A stretch of DNA of 64,000 nt from STF1-138 sp035356975 (lineage in GTDB: Bacteria > Patescibacteriota > Patescibacteriia > UBA1558 > S5-K13), in the NCBI GenBank assembly GCA_035356975.1, contig DAORGW010000001.1, forward strand, positions 1 through 64,000, given 5' to 3'. A program made the translations under genes and the position numbers. Positions 8,266 through 17,264 of this stretch are shown piece by piece. Below the pieces are notes generated by a model. The model did no database searches, was not told the origin of the DNA, and saw only the letters and a program-made list of their open reading frames with translations. Each line of letters opens with the position of its first letter. Position 1 is the first letter of the stretch.

Positions 8266-9735
8266 TTATTTCAATTTGTCTCTAAGAATTTTTTCTATAA
8301 TTTCAGGATTTGCACGACCACCCGTTTCTTTCATCGCAACCCCCACAAAATATTTCATTAGATTTTCTTTTCCAGATTTATATTCATTTACCTGAATAGT
8401 ATTTTCATTAATAATTTTTTGAGCTAATTTTTTAAGTTCATTTTCATTATTAATTTGAGTAAAATTATTTTCTTTTATTATATTTTCTGGGTCAGTTCCT
8501 GTGTCAAACATTATTTTTAAAACTCTCTGAGCATTTGAACTGTTTATTGTATTTTTATAAATTTCAAATATAAATTTAGAAAAATCATTGGGGCTAATTT
8601 TTATATTTTCTATGCTAGTGTTTTCTTTGTTTATTAATTTGAATAATTCAGAAGTAATCCACCCAGTTATTAATTTTGTAATTTTAGATTTTTCTTTTTT
8701 GTAATCATTTTGTGAGATAAGTGTTTGAAATTCAGATACAGTATTTTCAAAAAATTCAGATATTTCTATGGTGTTAGATAAAATCTCTGCATCGTTTATG
8801 CTAATTTCAAATTCATTAATAAATCTTTTTATTTTTTCATCTGCAAGTTCTGGAATTTCAATTTGTAATTTATCAATTTTTTCATCTGAAATAAAAATTT
8901 CAGGAATATCTGGTTCGGGGAAATATCTATAATCATTTGATTCTTCTTTTTCACGTTGTAATTCTGTAATCTGTTTTGCGTCTATATATCCACGAGTAGT
9001 TTGTATTTCTGGTTTTTCATTTTTTTCCCATAATTCAGTTTGTCTTTTTATCTCGTATTCAAGTGCTTTTTCTACTGATTTAAATGAATTTAAATTTTTA
9101 ATTTCAGTTTTTGGATAAAGTTTTAGATCTCCATTTGGACGAAGTGAAATATTTACATCACATCGTAGGTTTCCTTTCTCCATGTCAGCATCTGAAATAT
9201 TTAAATATCTGCAAATTTGGCGTAGTTTTTGTAGAAATAATTTCGCCTGCCCAGGTGATCTAAAGTCAGGACAAGTTACAATTTCAGCAAGTGGAGTTCC
9301 CGCTCTATTAAAATCAACAAGAGTTTCCCCATCTATGTGCATACTTTTTGCACTATCATTTTCTATGTGTAATCTCTCAATCCCAATTCTTATTTTTTTA
9401 TCATTTTCTTCTATGATAAAAAATCCATTTTGCGACAGTGGATACTCAAATTGAGAAATTTGATAACCATGTGGTAAATCTGGATAAAAATAATTTTTTC
9501 TTTCAAAAACACTTCTGTGATTTATTTTTAAATTTAGCGCAAGTGCTAATTTTATGGCATAATTTATAACTTCTTCGTTTAAATCGGGTAGTGTTCCGGG
9601 GTGACCCAAACAAATTGGACACACAACGCTATTTGGTTTTGTGTCATCAGAAATATTAGAACAACTACAAAACATTTTACTTTTTGTCTTTAATTGTACA
9701 TGAATTTCTAATCCTATAATTGGTTCAAGATTCAT
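8266..9735 (-). CDS. gatB: GatB, Asp/Glu-tRNA amidotransferase subunit B
   Basis: The tRNA-binding and kinase subunit of GatCAB, which converts misacylated Glu-tRNA(Gln) or Asp-tRNA(Asn). 489 residues, full length. The N-terminal signature IIGLEIHVQLKTKSKMFCSC, then CPICLGHPGTLPDLN, DFNRAGTPLAEIVTCPDF and DYRYFPEPDIP are all present. The C-terminal YqeY-like domain ends in KETGGRANPEIIEKIL. It starts 4 bp after argS ends and has no SD. A tRNA-Gln gene in the window is its likely substrate. gatA and gatC are not here. Confidence 0.96.
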   Translation of the reverse strand: MNLEPIIGLEIHVQLKTKSKMFCSCSNISDDTKPNSVVCPICLGHPGTLPDLNEEVINYAIKLALALNLKINHRSVFERKNYFYPDLPHGYQISQFEYPLSQNGFFIIEENDKKIRIGIERLHIENDSAKSMHIDGETLVDFNRAGTPLAEIVTCPDFRSPGQAKLFLQKLRQICRYLNISDADMEKGNLRCDVNISLRPNGDLKLYPKTEIKNLNSFKSVEKALEYEIKRQTELWEKNEKPEIQTTRGYIDAKQITELQREKEESNDYRYFPEPDIPEIFISDEKIDKLQIEIPELADEKIKRFINEFEISINDAEILSNTIEISEFFENTVSEFQTLISQNDYKKEKSKITKLITGWITSELFKLINKENTSIENIKISPNDFSKFIFEIYKNTINSSNAQRVLKIMFDTGTDPENIIKENNFTQINNENELKKLAQKIINENTIQVNEYKSGKENLMKYFVGVAMKETGGRANPEIIEKILRDKLK

Positions 9736-9739
9736 AATT

Positions 9740-11428
9740 TTACATTTTGTTAACAGTATTTATTCCAAGTAAATTTAATCCATTTTTAATTACTTGTGAT
9801 ACGCAGAATACTAGAGCAATTTTTGCTTTTGTAGAGTTTGTATCATTTGTTATTACTCTAATGTTATTATAAAACTCATTAAAATCTTTTGCTAGATCAA
9901 TTAGATAATTTGCTACTATATTTGGTTTATAATTCTCTGCTGATTTTATAAGCACATCTTTAAAATTACTTAAATCTTTTATAATTTTTATTTCTGAGTC
10001 TTCTTTTAATAATTTATAATCAATATTTGTTTCGGGTTTTAATTTATATTCTTTTTTAGCTTTTTCCAAAATACTTAAACACCTTACATAAGTGTATTGT
10101 AAATATGGAGATGTGTCTCCATCAAATGCCAGTACCCTATTCCAGTTGAAAATTATATTTTTGTTTCTATCATTTGATAAATCAGCAAAAATTACAGCAC
10201 CAAGTCCAATTTTTTTGGCTATTTCTTGATCATCTTTTGCAATTGATTTTTTGTCTGTCATTATTTTTTTTGCTAAATTGATAGATTTATTCAAAACATC
10301 TTCTAGAAATATTATATTTCCTTCACGAGTAGACATTGTGTTATCAGAAAAACTGAACATTCCAAAATTTACATGTATAAATTTATCTTTATTGAGTTTC
10401 ATCAAATCTAAAACGGTGAATAATTGTTTAAAATGTAATTCTTGTTCACACCCCACAACATATAAAATTTTGTAGGGTTTGTATTTTTTTAATCTATAAA
10501 TTGCCGCAGATAAATCTCGCAAGTGATAAGAACTTGTTTCATTTGATTTTAGTAAGAAAAATGGTGGCATTTTAAATTTTTCTAGATCAACTATAAGAGC
10601 CCCTTCAGATATTTTTGTATCTAATGATTTTTTTGCTAATTTTAAAGTCTCTTCTAGATGAGAATTATAAAATGCTTCTCCATCATATGAATCAAATTTT
10701 ATATTTAAAATTTTATAAATTTTTTTGAATTCTTCAAGAGATAACGATCTGAAGCTTTTCCATAATTCTAAATTTTTCTTATCATGCTTTTCTAGTTTTT
10801 GAAATTGATCGCGCGCCGCATCATCAAGTTTTGGATTTTGTTTTGATTCTTTGTGAAATTTTACATATAAATCTAGTAAATGTTTTATTGGTTCTTTTTT
10901 TAATTCCATAGAACTTCCCCATGTTTTATAAGCATAAATTAATTTTCCAAATTGTGTTCCCCAGTCACCCAAATGATTTATACCAATAACCTTATATCCC
11001 AATGATTTATATATTTTGTATAATGAGTTTCCTATCACAGTGCTTCTTAAATGTCCAATATTAAGTGGTTTTGCAATATTTGGAGATGAAAAATCTATTA
11101 CAATGACTTTGTTTTTTCCAACACTCTGTTTTCCGAAATTATTTTTTTCTTTAAAAATTTCATTTATAATATTTTTTGAAATTGAACTATAATCAATAAA
11201 AAAATTTACATAAGGACCAATGGCTCTTATTTCTTTTACAAAATTTGGTTTTTTTATTTTTTTAACTAAATCGTTTGCAATTTCCTGAGCTGATTTATTT
11301 AATTTTTTTGATAATTCAAAACATGGAAAAGCATAGTCACCCAATTCTTGTTTTGGTGGAATTTCAATTTCTGGATTTTTAATTCCGATTGTTTTTGAAA
11401 TTAAATCTTTTATTTTTTTTTCAAACAT
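9740..11428 (-). CDS. argS: ArgS, arginyl-tRNA synthetase
   Basis: Class I synthetase of 562 residues. The N-terminal additional domain (about 1-85) is followed by the HIGH-type motif NIGHLRS in SSPNIAKPLNIGHLRSTVIG. HLGDWGTQFGKLIYAYK is also typical. The KMSKS-type loop is degenerate (DNTMSTREGN), as is normal for ArgRS. The C-terminal DALR anticodon-binding domain starts around residue 440. It forms a tight pair with gatB. No SD site is seen. Confidence 0.96.
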   Translation of the reverse strand: MFEKKIKDLISKTIGIKNPEIEIPPKQELGDYAFPCFELSKKLNKSAQEIANDLVKKIKKPNFVKEIRAIGPYVNFFIDYSSISKNIINEIFKEKNNFGKQSVGKNKVIVIDFSSPNIAKPLNIGHLRSTVIGNSLYKIYKSLGYKVIGINHLGDWGTQFGKLIYAYKTWGSSMELKKEPIKHLLDLYVKFHKESKQNPKLDDAARDQFQKLEKHDKKNLELWKSFRSLSLEEFKKIYKILNIKFDSYDGEAFYNSHLEETLKLAKKSLDTKISEGALIVDLEKFKMPPFFLLKSNETSSYHLRDLSAAIYRLKKYKPYKILYVVGCEQELHFKQLFTVLDLMKLNKDKFIHVNFGMFSFSDNTMSTREGNIIFLEDVLNKSINLAKKIMTDKKSIAKDDQEIAKKIGLGAVIFADLSNDRNKNIIFNWNRVLAFDGDTSPYLQYTYVRCLSILEKAKKEYKLKPETNIDYKLLKEDSEIKIIKDLSNFKDVLIKSAENYKPNIVANYLIDLAKDFNEFYNNIRVITNDTNSTKAKIALVFCVSQVIKNGLNLLGINTVNKM

Positions 11429-11457
11429 ATTATTAAAATATTTTAGAATTTATAGTT

Positions 11458-12645
11458 CTATAGTAATGTTTGTATGTGATTTAACATTTGATCAACTTTT
11501 TTTTCCCAAGTATGATCTTTTATAAATTTTATTCTGTTTTCTATTTTTTCTTGTGAATTATTATTTAATTCTTCCTGAATTAAAATATTAAATTTTTCAA
11601 AATCATTTGCAACAGAGACAATATTTTTAAATTGTTCTACTCCGGGTGCATCAGTTGTAACAACCGGAACTCCACAAGCCAAATATTCATAAATTTTCAT
11701 GGGGCATGTATATTTTATAAAATCATTTAGCAAATGTGGAATGATTCCCACATCAAATTGATTTATGTAATCAGGGGTTTCTTTATAACTTTTTTTACCG
11801 AGTAGATATATATTTGAATATGCTTTTAATAATTTTTCGTGTTCTTTGTCCCATATCGGACCAATTAGAACTATTGATTTATCTAGATTTTTTTTAGCAA
11901 TGTATTCAATTAAATCAAGATTTATTCTGTTTTCTTGAATTATTCCTACATATCCAATTATAGGATGATGAATTTTAGCTATATCATTGTTTATTAATTT
12001 GCTTTTCATCATGTAGTGAGCCAAATCAACACCCTGGGTTATGTGAAATATATTGTCTTTTCTTGGGCTAAAAATTTCTTCGCCACTTTTTGAAAGCACA
12101 AAAATTATATTTGCCCTTTCTTTGATTTTTTTATAATTTTCTTCTATTTTTATTTTGATTTTTTTATAACTTGCATGCTCACACCAATTATCAACAGTAT
12201 CAAAAACAGACACAGAATATTCAATTCCATCAAAATATTCTACATTTATTGGATAATAGGACCACAGTATTATATTTTTATATCCATTTTTTTTCAAATA
12301 TCTGTTTAGATTGCGAAGCATTTTTTTCATTGAGAAAATATTAAAAATAGTTGAGTAAACCGTGACTTTTTCTTCTGGTTGATAGATTTTTGTAAATCGT
12401 GATTTTTTTATTACAGTTCCTTTTGTGTTTTCTAATATATTTTCTTTATAATTTCTTAAAGCCCTTTTTATGGTATATGGTAAATAATCAACAGTTAAAA
12501 TTTTGTCGATTTTTGGATTATTTTTAAGTTGTTTAAAAATTTGAAAATTACGATTACTTGTACCACTTTCCCATTCGCTGTAACTAGACATTGAAAACAT
12601 AACTACATCAAATTTTTGTTCAGTTTTTTGTATTTTTTTAGGCAT
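11458..12645 (-). CDS. Glycosyltransferase, GT4/TuaH-like
   Basis: 395 residues with a GT-B fold. The N-terminal half has SYSEWESGTSNRNFQIFKQL and NIILWSYYP. The C-terminal donor-binding half carries IGYVGIIQENRINLDLI and the family motif CPMKIYEYLACGVPVVTTDA, in which the EYLACG glutamate helps hold the nucleotide sugar. It resembles TuaH-type enzymes of cell-wall polysaccharide synthesis. The start overlaps the upstream GT4 gene by 8 nt. Donor and acceptor cannot be told from sequence. Confidence 0.82.
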   Translation of the reverse strand: MPKKIQKTEQKFDVVMFSMSSYSEWESGTSNRNFQIFKQLKNNPKIDKILTVDYLPYTIKRALRNYKENILENTKGTVIKKSRFTKIYQPEEKVTVYSTIFNIFSMKKMLRNLNRYLKKNGYKNIILWSYYPINVEYFDGIEYSVSVFDTVDNWCEHASYKKIKIKIEENYKKIKERANIIFVLSKSGEEIFSPRKDNIFHITQGVDLAHYMMKSKLINNDIAKIHHPIIGYVGIIQENRINLDLIEYIAKKNLDKSIVLIGPIWDKEHEKLLKAYSNIYLLGKKSYKETPDYINQFDVGIIPHLLNDFIKYTCPMKIYEYLACGVPVVTTDAPGVEQFKNIVSVANDFEKFNILIQEELNNNSQEKIENRIKFIKDHTWEKKVDQMLNHIQTLL

Positions 12646-13717
12646 TTAATTCTTTTATTAATTTCTGCGTAATTTTTCCCCAAGTAAAATTATTAATTGT
12701 TCTTTTGTATGCATTTTCTCCTAATTTTTCTCTTAAATTATCATCTTTTAATAATTTTCTTATTGAATTTTTTAATTCTTCTAGATTTTCATCATTTATT
12801 AGTAGGCCGCTTACATTGTCAATAACAGCTTCTTTTGCACCACCTGAGTTTGAGGCTAAGCTTGGTTTTTTAAATAAGGCGGCCTCAAGATAAACTATTC
12901 CAAATCCTTCCGTATCATTTTTTGTCTCAAGGCTTACCATTGCAAAAATATCACATATTGAATAAAAATAGGGTAATTCTTCATCTGTTACATCTTCTAA
13001 AAATATAATATTTTTGTTATCACGTGCTAAATTTTTCAAATATTCTAAATTATCCCCAGTTCCAGCTATTAAATATATTAAATTTTGAAATTCATTTTTT
13101 AATTCATTTGTGGCTTTTATGATAAATTCGTGATTTTTTCTTTTTATAATACGCCCCACCGTTAAAATTATTTTTTTATTCTCCAAATTATATTTTTTGA
13201 TAATTGCTAATTTTTTTTCTTCATTTATATTTTGAAATTTTTCATTTATCCCAGGATATAATATCTCTATAGGAGTTTTTGTTTTAATTATTGATTTAGT
13301 TGAATCACTATTTGCAAAAACAATGCGCGCATTATCTAAAATTTTCTTTGTTATAAATTTTTTGATGATTTTACTCTGAGCAAGTTTTATATCAAGTCCA
13401 TGAATAAAAATATAATAATTTATTTTTAATGATTTTTTTATAAAATAAGCATATTTTCCAATGGGCAAGATATTACCCACAATAATTTTTTCTATTTTTT
13501 CATCACTTACTATTTTTTTAATTTGATTTATGGTTGTAAAAAAATGGCATATTCCAAAATTTAAATCTTTTCTTATTATATTTTTTTCTTCTTCGCCTTT
13601 TACATTTGTAAGAACAACTAATTCATCATTAGGAAAATTTTTGAAAATATTATAATAATAATTTGATATTCCACCACGATTTGGTAAAAAGTCAAGTGTT
13701 ATTAAAAGTGTCTTCAT
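12638..13717 (-). CDS. Glycosyltransferase family 4 (GT-B)
   Basis: 359 residues. The N-terminal TLDFLPNRGGISNYYYN is the usual acceptor-side glycine loop. C-terminal ILTVGRIIKRKNHEFIIKA and GFGIVYLEAALFKKPSLAS are the donor-side motif with its E-x7-E-like glutamates. It overlaps the next glycosyltransferase by 8 nt, so the two are probably made together for one glycan. No signal peptide, so it should be cytosolic or membrane-associated. Confidence 0.85.
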   Translation of the reverse strand: MKTLLITLDFLPNRGGISNYYYNIFKNFPNDELVVLTNVKGEEEKNIIRKDLNFGICHFFTTINQIKKIVSDEKIEKIIVGNILPIGKYAYFIKKSLKINYYIFIHGLDIKLAQSKIIKKFITKKILDNARIVFANSDSTKSIIKTKTPIEILYPGINEKFQNINEEKKLAIIKKYNLENKKIILTVGRIIKRKNHEFIIKATNELKNEFQNLIYLIAGTGDNLEYLKNLARDNKNIIFLEDVTDEELPYFYSICDIFAMVSLETKNDTEGFGIVYLEAALFKKPSLASNSGGAKEAVIDNVSGLLINDENLEELKNSIRKLLKDDNLREKLGENAYKRTINNFTWGKITQKLIKELNA

Positions 13718-13783
13718 AAATAAAAATAATATGCATTTATTGGTTTATTATAGCATAAATACATATTTTTCGGAATTTGTAAT

Positions 13784-14404
13784 TTAAAAGTCGGAACGTG
13801 CTTTTTTAAGGAAATTTTTATATTCAGGATCGCTTGTCATGAGTTCTTCTAATACTTGTCTTACATATTCTGCTTTGGCTTTTTTTTCTGCCATTGATTT
13901 CCATGTTAAATATCTTTCTATTTTTGGTGAAATTCTTAGGGTAAATTTTACATTCACTTTTTCTTTTATAAGAGAACCAGACTCAAGTAAATTTAGGAAA
14001 TCAGAAATAATATTTTGATAAGTTAATTTTTCTTTATCATTTTTTGAATAAAATTTTAAGAAAAAGTTTTCTCCTAAATTAGGATCTTTTCTTATGTATT
14101 CAAGTTGTTCCGGAATTATGTGACCTTTTTCCATTAGATATAGTAATGGTTTTTTATAGGCAAGAGCTGTTGCTATAACATAAACCGAGTCAGGAGAAAT
14201 ATTTGTTCCCTCAATTATTACAGCCTCTATTTGATCATAGCTTATGCTTTTTTTTGCTTCATTTTCCCCTCGCGAAATTTTTTTCTCCAAATTACTTACT
14301 AAATTGATTCCGTTTTTTATTAAAAATTTATGAATATCAACGTATCTACTTTCCCAGTATTTGTCGCTTAATTTATCCAAATTTGTAAAATAATATATTT
14401 TCAT
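13784..14404 (-). CDS. Nucleoside 2-deoxyribosyltransferase-like protein with RHH-like tail
   Basis: 206 residues. The N-terminal part (1-110) resembles the NDT fold: KIYYFTNLDKLSD, then AVIIEGTNISPDSVYVIATALAYKKPLLYL, where an acidic residue and the S-x-G-like loop of NDTs would sit. The C-terminal 60 residues (VKFTLRISPKIERYL, AKAEYVRQVLEELM) look like a ribbon-helix-helix or similar small helical domain. It lies 8 bp from an asparaginase-like gene and is probably co-expressed with it. Catalytic function is uncertain. Confidence 0.5.
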   Translation of the reverse strand: MKIYYFTNLDKLSDKYWESRYVDIHKFLIKNGINLVSNLEKKISRGENEAKKSISYDQIEAVIIEGTNISPDSVYVIATALAYKKPLLYLMEKGHIIPEQLEYIRKDPNLGENFFLKFYSKNDKEKLTYQNIISDFLNLLESGSLIKEKVNVKFTLRISPKIERYLTWKSMAEKKAKAEYVRQVLEELMTSDPEYKNFLKKARSDF

Positions 14405-14412
14405 TTAATTAT

Positions 14413-15396
14413 TTAGTTTTTATCGATTATATTTTCAAAAAATTCATTCATTATTTCTTTTTTTAACATTTCTCTAATTTGGATTCTGTTTTTTGTTTGT
14501 CCTAGAATCCAGGAGAGTTTTGCATTTAAACACTCTGGTGTAATATTGCTTATTGTTACAATTGTGTGTTTGAAAAAATCTTTTGCAAAACCAACTTGAT
14601 TATAAAAGATTATAATTTTATTATTTTTCTGACCCAATTTATACAGCTCAATTAATTTACTTCTTTCTGTGATTTGATTTTCCCACGCTTCAAAAATTAT
14701 TGCATTTAGTCCATTGTCTTTTTCAAGTAATTCTTCTAAAATTTTTATTCCTGGAATTGTTTTGAAAAAAACAAAATGTCTATCAAATTTTGAATAATAT
14801 TCGCTTTCTTTTAACTTGTGATTTTTATCTTCAATTGATAATCCAAAATCAATTCTTGCAATATATTGTTTATTTACGGAATCAAAAATATTTAATCCTA
14901 ATAATTCTGTTCTTTTTAGTCTTGTTGGACATATTACTCTACTTCCATAAATTACACTAACCCTATTTATTTTACTCTCAACCAATTGAAAGGCATTTAT
15001 CAGGTTTGCTTTAAATGACATATCGGGAATAATTTGAGTTTGTTTTTCAATCGTATTTGCACCTGTTATTATTATTGGTTTTTCGGGAGATTGAATTTGC
15101 CAGAAAATTGTGTTTGCAAGCATTGGGATGGAGTCAACATCATGAAGAATTATAATTCCATCATACTTTGGAAGATTTTCGGAAATTGTTATAAGTAGCT
15201 CTGTTACGTTTTCTTTTGAAAGTAGGTCTTTATTTTTGTCTATAACAGTATAGTCAATGTCAGCCATAATTGATAATTCTGGAATTAATTTTAGCCAATC
15301 ATATATATCTTCGTATTTTTCTACAAATTTAAGGTCAGTCTTTTTATCATAAAGACCAGATCCTCCGTAAAATATTAAAAATACTTTTTTCACCAC
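14413..15396 (-). CDS. Asparaginase-like protein with altered active site
   Basis: 327 residues, the usual length for type I/II asparaginases. The N-terminal loop is FYGGSGLYD instead of the normal GGTI, so the nucleophile Thr is Ser. The second motif reads LHDVDSIPMLANTIFW instead of HGTDT, so Thr becomes Val while Asp stays. A Lys in RLKRTE fits the conserved active-site lysine. KPIIITGA and the later domain follow family order. Amide hydrolysis is doubtful. Another amide substrate or a non-enzymatic role is possible. Paired with the NDT-like gene. Confidence 0.6.
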   Translation of the reverse strand: MVKKVFLIFYGGSGLYDKKTDLKFVEKYEDIYDWLKLIPELSIMADIDYTVIDKNKDLLSKENVTELLITISENLPKYDGIIILHDVDSIPMLANTIFWQIQSPEKPIIITGANTIEKQTQIIPDMSFKANLINAFQLVESKINRVSVIYGSRVICPTRLKRTELLGLNIFDSVNKQYIARIDFGLSIEDKNHKLKESEYYSKFDRHFVFFKTIPGIKILEELLEKDNGLNAIIFEAWENQITERSKLIELYKLGQKNNKIIIFYNQVGFAKDFFKHTIVTISNITPECLNAKLSWILGQTKNRIQIREMLKKEIMNEFFENIIDKN

Positions 15397-15488
15397 CCTA
15401 AATATTAATTTTTAAAATGTACCTATATTTTTTTATTATTTATTTTCCCACTTTTTGTGAAATATTAAATAAACGACAAACTTCATTA

Positions 15489-16172
15489 TTAGTCTTTTTT
15501 GAATAATAAATAGGCAATTGAGAAATTCATTATTAGTATAAATATGGGCCCCAACCAGAAAAATTTAAATATATTTATATGTATTAAATACCAATCAAAG
15601 TAAAATCCCAAAATAAAAGACACCATTGTTCCAAATATTACAATAAATACTCTTTTTTTATTAATACCTTGTGAATTTATATATTTCATAACTAAAATAT
15701 AATACGCATAGAAAAGCATTAATGAAAATAAAATCCCATATATTAAATGCAATGTTGAATCTGGTATATATGATATTTGATTATTTTCTATGTAGATGTT
15801 TGTAACCATTTGATCAGAAAATAAAATATAAAGAGTTATTATAGATAGAATAAATAATAATGCTTTAAACACTATTAAAATTTTATTTTTTACTGTATAT
15901 AAAAAATAAACTGAAAACATAAAAAAATTTATTAAAATTAGTGTGCCCGTTGCATATGTTAGATTACTCAAAATTTTATAAATACTATTATTTTTTATAA
16001 CAGAAAGTCCAGCTATATTAATTGACCAAAAAAAAGCACTAATACACAACAAGGAAAAATACCTTGAAAATTTTTCCCTACCGTTATTTTTTTTCATTAT
16101 TATAAATCCGATAGCAATATTTATTGTTGCAGTTAAGAAGATTACCCCAAACTTTAACCATTGTATATTCAT
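15489..16172 (-). CDS. Seven-TM sensor-like membrane protein without output domain
   Basis: 227 residues, almost all in about seven hydrophobic helices. The layout resembles the N-terminal 7TM module of some histidine kinases: an N-terminal out-facing helix, SRYFSLLCISAFFWSINIAGLS, an extracellular turn near 125-140, then a final helix. The protein stops at LLFKKD, right after the last helix, with no HisKA, ATPase or GGDEF domain. It may act through a partner or be a truncated receptor. A promoter with direct repeats precedes it. Confidence 0.6.
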   Translation of the reverse strand: MNIQWLKFGVIFLTATINIAIGFIIMKKNNGREKFSRYFSLLCISAFFWSINIAGLSVIKNNSIYKILSNLTYATGTLILINFFMFSVYFLYTVKNKILIVFKALLFILSIITLYILFSDQMVTNIYIENNQISYIPDSTLHLIYGILFSLMLFYAYYILVMKYINSQGINKKRVFIVIFGTMVSFILGFYFDWYLIHINIFKFFWLGPIFILIMNFSIAYLLFKKD

Positions 16173-16202
16173 ATTTTTAGAATAAATTTTAAATCGCTTT
16201 TT

Positions 16203-16230
16203 ATATTAAACCGACGGCGTATAAATGCAA
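16203..16230 (-). promoter_or_regulatory. Promoter of the 7TM gene with flanking direct repeats
   Basis: Minus-strand TTGCAT (16225-16230), a 16-bp spacer and TAATAT (16203-16208). Two 11-bp direct repeats, GACGGCGTATA (16213-16223) and GACGGCTTATA (16231-16241) on the plus strand, start 18 bp apart and bracket the -35 box. This looks like an activator or repressor site. Confidence 0.45.
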
Positions 16231-16290
16231 GACGGCTTATATTTTTAATTTACTGCTAGTAAAATTTTTTGTCAAGAAATGTTAATAATA

Positions 16291-16321
16291 AAAATAAGGC
16301 TTCAATGAAGAGCCCTATTTT
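16291..16321 (-). terminator. Terminator of serA
   Basis: AAAATAAGGCT (16291-16301) pairs with AGCCCTATTTT (16311-16321) with one mismatch. It lies just after the serA stop on the minus strand and is followed by a T-rich run there. Confidence 0.6.
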
Positions 16322-16339
16322 ATTGTATTTAATAAGAAA

Positions 16340-17260
16340 TTATTTATTTACTTGAAATGTTGTATCTCCTGACTCAAAAAATTTTACAATTTGATTTGCA
16401 GAAGCAAGTCCAGCATTTATGTTTGCCTCAGATGTTTCAGCTCCCATTTTTTGTGGACTTGCAAAAACACGGTTTCCAAATTTTTCTTTGAGTTCACTGT
16501 AGTTATCTCCTGCAATATCAGTTATATATTTTAGATCATTTCTTTCTTCTAGGATCCTCATTAATTCTTCATCATTTATAACTTCTTTTCTTGCCGTATT
16601 AATTATACAAGCACCATTTGGTAATTTTGATAATATTTCATAGTCAATTGATTTTTTTGTCTCATCATTTGCAGGAATATGAAGCGATAAATAATCTGAT
16701 TTACTATAAAGTTCATCTACTGAGTTTGCAAATGTTACACCATCTTTTTCCATTACATCTATTGAAACATTTTTATCATATGCAATTATGTTCATTTGAA
16801 ATCCTTTTGCAATGCGAGCTACTATTTTTCCAATATTTCCATAAGCATGAACCCCTAATGTTTTTCCTTTTAATTCAATTCCCGTTCCTGGTGTAAAACA
16901 GTTTCTTGACATATAAATCATAAATCCAATTGCAAGCTCTGCAACTGCATTAGAGTTCTGTCCTGGTGTATTCATTGCTACAATATTTTTTTCATTGCAT
17001 GCATTTAAATCTAAGTTATCATATCCAGCGCCAGCACGAACTACAATCTTTAGATTTTGTGCGTGACTAATAAGTTCTTTTGTAACTTTATCGCTTCTTA
17101 CAATTAAAGCATCTGTATCAGAAATTGCAGTGTACAATTCTTCTGGGTTTGTATATTTTTCAAGAAGAGAAAATTCATGGCCGGCATCAATTATAATTTT
17201 TTTAATTCCATCTACTGCAATAGGAGCAAATGGTTTTTCTGTCGCTACTAATATTTTCAT
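16340..17260 (-). CDS. serA: SerA, D-3-phosphoglycerate dehydrogenase (short, Bacteroidetes type)
   Basis: NAD-dependent oxidation of 3-phosphoglycerate, the first step of serine synthesis. 306 residues with no ACT domain. VVRAGAGYDNLDL, MNTPGQNSNAVAELAIGF and the Rossmann loop VHAYGNIGKIVARIAKG are present. The C-terminal part reads SPQKMGAETSEANINAG, where many family members have a PHxG-ST histidine motif. As I recall them, Bacteroidetes SerA proteins share this length and KKMGA-type ending. It lies 4 bp after serC in one operon. A terminator follows. Confidence 0.9.
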   Translation of the reverse strand: MKILVATEKPFAPIAVDGIKKIIIDAGHEFSLLEKYTNPEELYTAISDTDALIVRSDKVTKELISHAQNLKIVVRAGAGYDNLDLNACNEKNIVAMNTPGQNSNAVAELAIGFMIYMSRNCFTPGTGIELKGKTLGVHAYGNIGKIVARIAKGFQMNIIAYDKNVSIDVMEKDGVTFANSVDELYSKSDYLSLHIPANDETKKSIDYEILSKLPNGACIINTARKEVINDEELMRILEERNDLKYITDIAGDNYSELKEKFGNRVFASPQKMGAETSEANINAGLASANQIVKFFESGDTTFQVNK

Positions 17261-17264
17261 ATGT

